From NCBI RefSeq assembly GCF_001976145.1, contig NZ_MOXD01000004.1:62482-126481 (forward strand): 64,000 nt of DNA. Direction: 5' to 3'. The position numbers were made by a program, and so were the translations under genes. Every line of letters starts with the position of its first letter. Position 1 is the first letter of the stretch. Below the pieces are notes generated by a model that did not search any database, was not told the origin of the DNA, and worked only from the letters and a program-made list of their open reading frames with translations. Shown one piece after another: positions 58,450 to 64,000 of this stretch. This DNA comes from Serratia oryzae (GTDB taxonomy: Bacteria > Pseudomonadota > Gammaproteobacteria > Enterobacterales > Enterobacteriaceae).

Positions 58450-58481
58450 TTTCGCCCCGCTGGAGATCCTTCGGGGCGAAA
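58450..58481 (+). promoter_or_regulatory. Intercistronic hairpin in the operon
   Basis: TTTCGCCCCG and CGGGGCGAAA form a perfect ten-base stem with a 12-base loop between the transport genes and the enzyme genes. GGGAG follows directly. It lacks a T run and could protect the upstream message or lower downstream expression. Confidence 0.55.
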
Positions 58482-58495
58482 GGGAGTAGCGAAGT

Positions 58496-59635
58496 ATGTA
58501 TGACCTAATCATTCGCCGCGCCAAGCTGGTGGATGGCACCCTGGCCGATGTGGCCATCCAAGACGGCAAAATTGCTGCCGTGGGGCAGGTGGCAGCAGAC
58601 GCCGGTGCGCATCAGCAACGGGATCTGGCGGGGAATTATTACCTGAGCGCCGGTTGGATCGACTCGCACGTACACTGCTACCCCTCTTCGCCGATCTACC
58701 ATGATGAACCGGATCGGGTTGGGGTTGTCAGCGGTGTCACCTCCGTGGTGGATGCGGGCAGCACCGGCACCGACGATATCGATGAGTTCTACGCCCTGAC
58801 GCGCAGTGCCAAAACCAACGTATTTGCCTTTCTCAATATCTCGCGCATCGGCCTGCTGCGGCAGAATGAGCTGGCGGATATGGCGGATATCAATAAGCAG
58901 GAAGTCAAAAAAGCCATCGACGGCAAACCGGGTTTTATCATCGGCATCAAGGCGCGCATGAGCAGCAGCGTGGTGGGGCAGAATGGCACCCAACCGCTGG
59001 TGCTGGCGAAAGAGATCCAGCAGGAAAACCATCAACTGCCGCTGATGGTGCATATCGGTAACAACCCGCCGGATCTGGACGAGATTGCCGATCTGCTGAC
59101 CCAGGGCGATATCATTACCCACTGCTATAACGGCAAACCGAACCGCATCCTGACCCCAGCCGGTACGCTGCGCGAGTCGATCCAGCGCGCGTTGCAGCGC
59201 GGGGTGCTGCTGGATGTGGGCCACGGCACGGCCAGCTTCAGTTTTGCGGTCGCCAGACAGGCGATCGCGCTGGGCATTTTGCCGCACACCATCAGTTCCG
59301 ATATCTACTGCCGCAACCGCATCAGCGGCCCGGTTTACAGCCTGGCGACGGTGATGTCCAAGTTCTTTAGCGTTGGGCTTTCATTACCGCAGGTGATTGA
59401 TTGCGTCACGGAAAATGCCGCTGCGGCGCTGCGCCTGACCACCAAAGGGCGCTTGAAGCCTGGCTTTGACGCCGATTTGACCATTTTTGAACTTCGCACC
59501 GCGCCGCAGGTGTTTGCTGATTCCGAAGGGGAGTCGGTCAGCGCTGAACAACTGCTGGTGCCGCTGGCCGCCGTGGTGGCCGGGGAAGTCCTATTAACCG
59601 ATGAAGGGAAAGCTGCCGATGTCTTCAGTCTATGA
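58496..59635 (+). CDS. Amidohydrolase/deacetylase metalloenzyme of the dga-like operon
   Basis: A 379-residue amidohydrolase-superfamily enzyme (EF_0837-like). Metal ligands are in place: H58 and H60 (D-S-H-V-H), K152 as the likely carboxylated lysine (G-I-K-A-R-M), H186 (M-V-H-I-G), H209 (T-H-C-Y-N) and D269 (S-S-D-I-Y). This pattern fits a binuclear site of N-acyl-amino acid or dihydroorotase-like hydrolases. Here it probably removes an acyl group from the nitrogen of an amino-sugar acid before DgaE acts. It overlaps dgaE by 17 bases. Confidence 0.82.
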   Translation: MYDLIIRRAKLVDGTLADVAIQDGKIAAVGQVAADAGAHQQRDLAGNYYLSAGWIDSHVHCYPSSPIYHDEPDRVGVVSGVTSVVDAGSTGTDDIDEFYALTRSAKTNVFAFLNISRIGLLRQNELADMADINKQEVKKAIDGKPGFIIGIKARMSSSVVGQNGTQPLVLAKEIQQENHQLPLMVHIGNNPPDLDEIADLLTQGDIITHCYNGKPNRILTPAGTLRESIQRALQRGVLLDVGHGTASFSFAVARQAIALGILPHTISSDIYCRNRISGPVYSLATVMSKFFSVGLSLPQVIDCVTENAAAALRLTTKGRLKPGFDADLTIFELRTAPQVFADSEGESVSAEQLLVPLAAVVAGEVLLTDEGKAADVFSL

Positions 59636-60737
59636 AAAATATAATTTAAAACAGGTGATCAATACGTCTGGTCGCATGACCATTCTGGGGGTTTCCACGC
59701 CGCGCCAGGAGGTGATTGACGCCGTGGATTACGGCCTGAACCATTACTTTGAAATCAAAGATCTGGTGAACAAGACCGGCGCTTATATTGCTGACCTGCT
59801 GAACGTGGAAGATGCGGTGATTGTCTCCTGCGCTTCTGCCGGTATTGCCCAGTCGGTGGCGGCGGTGATCGTTAAAGATAACGCCAACCTGCTGGTCAAT
59901 CTGCACTCGGCTGCGGTGAATGAACCACGTGAGATCGTGTTGCCCCGCGGCCATAACGTTAACTTTGGTGCGCCAGTAGACACCATGGTCGCCCTCGGCG
60001 GCGGCAAAGTAGTTGAAGCGGGCTATGCCAACGAATGCTCCCCTGAGCAGATCGAAGCCTGCATCACGCCGCAAACGGCGGCCATCATGTACGTCAAATC
60101 CCACCACTGCGTGCAGAAAAGCATTCTCTCGGTGGAGCAGGCGGCGGCGGTGGCGCGCAAGCACAACCTGCCGCTGATCGTCGATGCGGCGGCCGAAGAA
60201 GATCTGATGTGCTACTACCAGATGGGGGCCGACCTGGTGATCTACAGCGGTGCCAAGGCGATCGAGGGGCCAACCAGCGGTTTGGTGATCGGTAAAAAAC
60301 AGTACGTTGCCTGGGTGAAGCAGCAGTCCAACGGTATTGGCCGCGCGATGAAGATCGGCAAAGAGGGCATTCTGGGGCTGACGCAGGCGATTGAAAGCTA
60401 TCTGCGGCTGGAGAAAACCAGCGGTGCGCAGATGGTGGAGCGCATGACGCCGTTTATCACCCATCTCAATACCCTGAACGGTGTCAGCGCAAAAACCGTG
60501 TGGGACAGCGCGGGACGCGATATCGCCAGGGCGGAAATTACCTTTGATGAGGCGGTGCTGGGCATGTCGACCGTAGACATCGTGCAGCGGCTGAAAACGG
60601 GCGATATCGCTATCTATTTCCGTGGCTATAAAGCCAACGAAGGCAAGATCGAAGTGGATGTACGCAGCGTCAACGAACAGCAACTGATGACCGTCTTCAC
60701 CTGTATTAAAAATCTGTTTACGGAGCAACAAGCATGA
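59619..60737 (+). CDS. dgaE: DgaE-family PLP-dependent D-glucosaminate-6-phosphate ammonia lyase
   Basis: A 372-residue SelA-like PLP enzyme. K213 in Y-S-G-A-K-A-I-E-G-P-T-S-G is the expected PLP lysine. In Salmonella DgaE turns D-glucosaminate 6-phosphate into 2-keto-3-deoxygluconate 6-phosphate and ammonia. The ATG at 59619 is preceded by AGGGAAA; an in-frame ATG at 59601 gives six extra residues. Ends in an ATGA overlap with dgaF. The Salmonella operon uses mannose-type PTS genes dgaABCD in place of the four transport genes found here. Confidence 0.85.
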   Translation: MSSVYEKYNLKQVINTSGRMTILGVSTPRQEVIDAVDYGLNHYFEIKDLVNKTGAYIADLLNVEDAVIVSCASAGIAQSVAAVIVKDNANLLVNLHSAAVNEPREIVLPRGHNVNFGAPVDTMVALGGGKVVEAGYANECSPEQIEACITPQTAAIMYVKSHHCVQKSILSVEQAAAVARKHNLPLIVDAAAEEDLMCYYQMGADLVIYSGAKAIEGPTSGLVIGKKQYVAWVKQQSNGIGRAMKIGKEGILGLTQAIESYLRLEKTSGAQMVERMTPFITHLNTLNGVSAKTVWDSAGRDIARAEITFDEAVLGMSTVDIVQRLKTGDIAIYFRGYKANEGKIEVDVRSVNEQQLMTVFTCIKNLFTEQQA

Positions 60738-61474
60738 AGCTGAAGCCGAATTACTATAAAGACCGCGTGTGTCTGAACGTGCTGGCCGGTTCGAAAAACA
60801 ACGCGCAAGAAATCTACGATGCGGCCCAGGGGCATGTACTGGTGGGGGTGCTTTCCAAAGACTACCCGGACGTTGACAGCGCGGTAGCTGATATGGTGCG
60901 TTATGCCCGGTTGATCGAAAACGCGCTTTCCATCGGTTTGGGGGCAGGCGATCCGAAGCAGTCGAATATGGTCAGCCAGATCGCCTGGAAGGTGCAGCCG
61001 CAGCATGTGAACCAGGTGTTTACCGGCGTTGGTGCCAGCCGTGCGCTGCTGGGGCAGCGCGAAACCGTGGTCAATGGCCTGGTTTCCCCAACTGGCCGCG
61101 TGGGCCTGGTAAAAATCTCCACCGGGCCGCTGAGTGCGCAGGCACCAGACGGCATCGTGCCGGTAGAAACTGCGATCGCCCTGCTGAAAGATATGGGCGG
61201 CAGCTCGATCAAGTATTTCCCGATGGGGGGCCTGAAGCACAAAGAGGAATTCCAGTATGTGGCGCAGGCCTGTGCCGAACATGATTTCTTGCTGGAGCCG
61301 ACCGGGGGCATCGATCTGGAAAACTACGAAGCCATTATGGAGATCGCGCTGGCCGCCGGTGTGAAGCAGGTGATCCCGCATATTTACAGCTCCATCATTG
61401 ATTCCGCCAGTGGCAATACCCGCCCGCAGGATGTGAAAACCCTGCTGGCGATGACCAAAAAGCTGGTGGGTTAA
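60734..61474 (+). CDS. dgaF: DgaF-family 2-keto-3-deoxygluconate-6-phosphate aldolase
   Basis: A 246-residue TIM-barrel aldolase. S-S-I-K-Y-F-P-M-G-G (K160) corresponds to the Schiff-base lysine segment of KDPG aldolases (F-K-F-F-P). It splits the keto acid phosphate into pyruvate and glyceraldehyde 3-phosphate, delivering the operon's product to glycolysis. It is the last enzyme gene of the cluster, with a four-base overlap with dgaE. Confidence 0.86.
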   Translation: MKLKPNYYKDRVCLNVLAGSKNNAQEIYDAAQGHVLVGVLSKDYPDVDSAVADMVRYARLIENALSIGLGAGDPKQSNMVSQIAWKVQPQHVNQVFTGVGASRALLGQRETVVNGLVSPTGRVGLVKISTGPLSAQAPDGIVPVETAIALLKDMGGSSIKYFPMGGLKHKEEFQYVAQACAEHDFLLEPTGGIDLENYEAIMEIALAAGVKQVIPHIYSSIIDSASGNTRPQDVKTLLAMTKKLVG

Positions 61475-61574
61475 CGCAGTACGCCGAGTGTGGTATTTTC
61501 CCCTCACACCGTCTGCTGGCTTGGCGCTAGGGCCGAGGGCAAAATGAACCCACGCAGCGATGATACCACTCGCT

Positions 61575-61609
61575 TCAACGTTGCTCACAGAGCGGTAAAC
61601 TCAACGTTG
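61575..61609. promoter_or_regulatory. Paired CAACGTTG palindromes before the regulator gene
   Basis: TCAACGTTG occurs at 61575-61583 and again at 61601-61609. Each contains the self-complementary CAACGTTG, and their starts are 26 bases apart, about two and a half helical turns. They may form an operator for the regulator that begins 109 bases on. Confidence 0.4.
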
Positions 61610-61717
61610 TTGAGAATTTACACGTTGGTCGGCTGCCCTTTTCGCAAATGGTGTTTAATGCCTTAACCTGTTGCCCGTCCTGTGTGAACGGACGGGCACG
61701 TTAATAACGGAAAGAGA

Positions 61718-63634
61718 ATGGTGCGTTTCCCCTACCCACGTTTGGCTTATCTGTTCGATGCTTTGCAGTCTGAGACGCTACCTCAGGAAGAACTGGCAAA
61801 GCGTTTTGCCGTGTCTACCCGAACCGTGCGTGCGGATATCACAGCGCTGAATGACATTCTGGAAAAATACGGCGCGCGTTTTGTGCACAACCGTGGGGCG
61901 GGTTATCGCCTGCAGGTGGATGACGCGGCGCTGTTCAGCGCCTTGCAGCATCAGGAGCGTAAAAAACAGGCTACCCCGCGCAGTGCGCAGGAGCGGGTGC
62001 ATTATCTGTTGGTGCGTTTTTTGACCTCGGCCTTTTCCCTCAAACTGGAAGATTTAGCTGACGAATGGTTTGTCAGCCGCGGCACGCTGCAAAACGATAT
62101 GGCGGAGGTGAGAGAGCACCTGGCACGTTACCAGTTAACCATTGAAACCAAACCGCGCTATGGCATGAAGCTGTTTGGCTCTGAAATGGCGATCCGCGCC
62201 TGCTTGACCGACCTGCTGTTTCAGTTGCATCTGGCCGATCCGGAAAACCCGTTGCTGAACAATGAGATCTTGCATCAGCCGCAGGTGGTGACCTTTGCCG
62301 AGCTGCTGCATCCGTTGCTGACGCAATACGCCATCCGCTTGACGGATGAAGGCGAGCAATACCTGATTTTCTATTGTGCCGTTGCGCTGCAGCGCATTAT
62401 TGATGGCTATCCGCTGCCGGATTTTGAGGTTGAGGACGGCGATGATGCGGTGCGCAAGGCCTCTTGCCGCTTGGCGAGCGAACTGCGCAAGGCGGCGGGC
62501 AAAGAGATCTCGGCGGCCGAAGAGGCCTATTTACGGGTGAATATTGCCGCCCGGCGCGTGCAGGAAGTGCAGCCGACGGAGATCAATGCCGATGATGAAG
62601 AGGCGTTGGTGGATTACATCCTGTCCTACATCAATGCGCACTATAACTACAATCTGCAGGGTGACAAACAGCTGCGCGCCGATCTGCTCACCCATATCAA
62701 GACCATGATAACCCGGGTGAAGTACCAGATTACGATCCCGAATCCGCTGCTGACCAACATCAAGCAGCACTATCCGATGGCCTACGACGTCACGCTGGCG
62801 GCGGTATCGAGCTGGGGGAAACACACGCCTTATACCCTGAGTGAGAATGAGATCGGCTACCTGGTGCTGCATATCGGCGTCGGCCTGGAGCGGCATTACA
62901 ATATCGGCTATGAGCGCCACCCGCAGGTGATGCTGGTGTGCGATACCGGCAACTCCACGGTGCGCATGATTCAGGCGCAGATTGCCCGCAAGTATCCGCA
63001 ACTGGTGATGACGCGCATTGTTTCGCTGCGCGATTACGAGATCCTTAGCCAGATCGAAGAGGATTTCGTGATTTCAAACGCGCGTATCAGCGAGAAGAAT
63101 AAACCGGTGGTGGTGATGTCACCTTTCCCGACCGAATATCAGCTCGAACAGTTGGGCAAGCTGGTGCTGGTGGATCGTACCAAGCCGTATATGCTGGAAA
63201 AATTCTTCGACGCCAATCATTTCATGATTGTCAACGAACCGCTGACACAGGAGCAGTTGTTTAAAAAAGTCTGTACCCAGTTGGAGCAGGAAGATTACGT
63301 GGGCAGCGATTTCTACCCTTCCGTGGTAGAGCGTGAAGCGATCGTTTCCACCCTGCTGGGTGAGGGCATTGCCTTGCCACACTCGCTAGGCCTGCTGGCG
63401 AAAAAGACCGTGGTCGTCACCTTGTTAGCCCCGCAGGGTATCGCTTGGGGAGAGGGAGAGATCGCTCATGTGGTATTCCTGTTGGCGATCAGCAAGCGTG
63501 ATTATGAAGAGGCGATGGCGATTTACGATCTGTTCGTTACCTTTGTGCGCGAACGTTCGATGAGCCGCCTGTTGGGCAGTGATAATTTCGACAGCTTCAA
63601 GGCAGTGGCGCTGGATTGCCTGAGCCGGATTTGA
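61718..63634 (+). CDS. BglG/MtlR-type transcription activator with PRDs, EIIB and EIIA
   Basis: A 638-residue regulator. An N-terminal DeoR/HTH_11 winged helix (about 1-65, A-V-S-T-R-T-V-R-A-D-I) and a second helix-turn-helix (about 105-140) are followed by PRD1 (about 190-290), PRD2 (about 295-395, H326 and H385), an EIIB-gat-like domain with C408 in L-V-C-D-T-G-N-S-T, and a C-terminal EIIA domain with H555 in A-L-P-H-S-L. This is the layout of MtlR/LicR-type activators whose activity is set by PTS phosphorylation. It should control the operon at 55832-61474; presence of PRD, EIIB and EIIA implies that the inducer is handled by a PTS-type transporter. Confidence 0.88.
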   Translation: MVRFPYPRLAYLFDALQSETLPQEELAKRFAVSTRTVRADITALNDILEKYGARFVHNRGAGYRLQVDDAALFSALQHQERKKQATPRSAQERVHYLLVRFLTSAFSLKLEDLADEWFVSRGTLQNDMAEVREHLARYQLTIETKPRYGMKLFGSEMAIRACLTDLLFQLHLADPENPLLNNEILHQPQVVTFAELLHPLLTQYAIRLTDEGEQYLIFYCAVALQRIIDGYPLPDFEVEDGDDAVRKASCRLASELRKAAGKEISAAEEAYLRVNIAARRVQEVQPTEINADDEEALVDYILSYINAHYNYNLQGDKQLRADLLTHIKTMITRVKYQITIPNPLLTNIKQHYPMAYDVTLAAVSSWGKHTPYTLSENEIGYLVLHIGVGLERHYNIGYERHPQVMLVCDTGNSTVRMIQAQIARKYPQLVMTRIVSLRDYEILSQIEEDFVISNARISEKNKPVVVMSPFPTEYQLEQLGKLVLVDRTKPYMLEKFFDANHFMIVNEPLTQEQLFKKVCTQLEQEDYVGSDFYPSVVEREAIVSTLLGEGIALPHSLGLLAKKTVVVTLLAPQGIAWGEGEIAHVVFLLAISKRDYEEAMAIYDLFVTFVRERSMSRLLGSDNFDSFKAVALDCLSRI

Positions 63635-63638
63635 ATGA

Positions 63639-63659
63639 CCCTCTCGAGCGGGGAGAGGG
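63639..63659. repeat. GGAGAGGG-type dispersed hairpin, copy 3
   Basis: CCCTCTC and GAGAGGG form a seven-base stem seven bases apart, four bases after the regulator stop. It probably ends that transcript and lies between two convergent genes. Confidence 0.6.
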
Positions 63660-63668
63660 GATTGAGGT

Positions 63669-63761
63669 TTATTGCTCTTTTTTTTTGCCAAAGATCTTGA
63701 TCAGCGCCCCGACGATCAGCCCCACCGCGATGCCGGTTAAAATCCAGTCGATAATGCTCAT
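63669..63761 (-). CDS. Thirty-residue single-helix membrane peptide
   Basis: A 30-codon gene: M-S-I-I-D-W, a hydrophobic glycine-containing helix (I-L-T-G-I-A-V-G-L-I-V-G-A-L-I), and a basic tail K-I-F-G-K-K-K-E-Q. GAGAG stands eight bases before the ATG. The N-terminus recalls small YeaQ/GlsB-like proteins but is too short to belong to them. Function unknown; single-helix peptides of this size often modulate a larger membrane protein. Confidence 0.6.
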   Translation of the reverse strand: MSIIDWILTGIAVGLIVGALIKIFGKKKEQ

Positions 63762-63781
63762 AGGCTTTCTCTCACTATTTT

Positions 63782-63902
63782 TACCCTAAAAATTCGAGTT
63801 GCAGGAAGGCGGCAAGTGAGTCCCCAGTAGCATAGACAACGCTGTGACTGGGGTGAACGAATGCAGCCAACGCACAGGCAACTTGAAATATGACGGGTAT
63901 AT
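63782..63902. repeat. Dispersed palindromic repeat, copy 2 (inverted)
   Basis: TACCCTAAAAATTCGAGTTG opens and the near-complement ACTTGAAATATGACGGGTAT closes the element. Reverse-complemented it matches the ends of the copy at 11731-11856, and shares the internal CACCCCAGTCAC; the rest of the interior differs. Confidence 0.75.
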
Positions 63903-63904
63903 TA

Positions 63905-64000
63905 TCATGCAATCGGGAATGCCTCTTCGATCATCAGTTGCCGCTGTTGTTCTGAATAGGTGACCCAGGAGTTCTTGCTGTTCGACTTCTCTAAAACGAT
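63905..64000 (-). CDS. Unidentified protein, C-terminal fragment
   Basis: A frame open from the right edge to TGA at 63905 encodes the last 31 residues of a protein, V-L-E-K-S-N-S-K-N-S-W-V-T-Y-S-E-Q-Q-R and ending E-A-F-P-I-A. Codon use looks coding, but the fragment is too short to name. It ends three bases from the repeat at 63782. Confidence 0.45.
   Translation of the reverse strand: MVLEKSNSKNSWVTYSEQQRQLMIEEAFPIA

Noticed and set aside
59646-60731. Long minus-strand open frame (361 codons) opposite dgaE
   Set aside because: Antisense shadow of a well-supported PLP enzyme gene; no recognisable motifs or ribosome-binding site.

Overview
The window looks like chromosomal DNA of an enteric gammaproteobacterium, most likely Serratia or another Yersiniaceae. 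The backbone order dusB-fis, prmA-panF-yhdT-accC-accB, acuI-csrD-mreBCD-yhdE-rng-yhdP-tldD and aaeR-aaeXAB-yhcO follows the Escherichia coli order as I know it. It is interrupted by genes E. coli lacks or keeps elsewhere: aroQ, msrPQ, a nitrilase between yhdP and tldD, and lpxP. The genus is inferred from gene content and repeat style, not from a search.

Layout. 1-2414: end of a SulP transporter, then a LysR regulator divergent from a cidA/cidB-like pair. 2445-6967: a CTP-synthase-like amidotransferase with an altered triad, lpxP, the dusB-fis operon and an exported alpha-carbonic anhydrase. 7154-15311: prmA, panF, yhdT, acetyl-CoA carboxylase genes accB and accC, aroQ, the msrPQ repair system and acuI, all on the minus strand. 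15609-28832: csrD, the mreBCD shape operon, the maf-type yhdE, RNase G, the lipid-transport protein YhdP, a nitrilase and tldD, all on the plus strand.

28892-46866 is an accessory island between tldD and aaeR, which are neighbours in E. coli. It holds an E. coli-type contact-dependent inhibition locus (cdiB, a 3355-residue cdiA with a VENN-delimited C-terminal toxin, and a small membrane immunity candidate). After it come two SymE/AbrB-fold genes, a lipoprotein pectinase (GH28) whose start codon reads ATT, and an amidase-permease pair. The very AT-rich left edge, low GC of the toxin/immunity end and orphan terminators suggest repeated exchange here.

46867-55404 returns to backbone: aaeR/aaeXAB aromatic acid efflux, a secreted barnase-like RNase with its barstar, darP, tldE, cytochrome b562 and rnk. 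55405-63634 is a catabolic operon: a single-PRD protein, an SFCGS-motif protein, DUF4312, two membrane proteins (DUF4311, DUF4310), an N-acyl amidohydrolase, a DgaE-like ammonia lyase, a DgaF-like aldolase, and a PRD/EIIB/EIIA regulator. The enzymes imply breakdown of an acylated amino-sugar acid to pyruvate and glyceraldehyde 3-phosphate. No kinase is present, so the four unclassified proteins may form a phosphotransferase-like transporter. The window ends with a 30-codon membrane peptide gene, a dispersed repeat and the 3' end of an unidentified gene.
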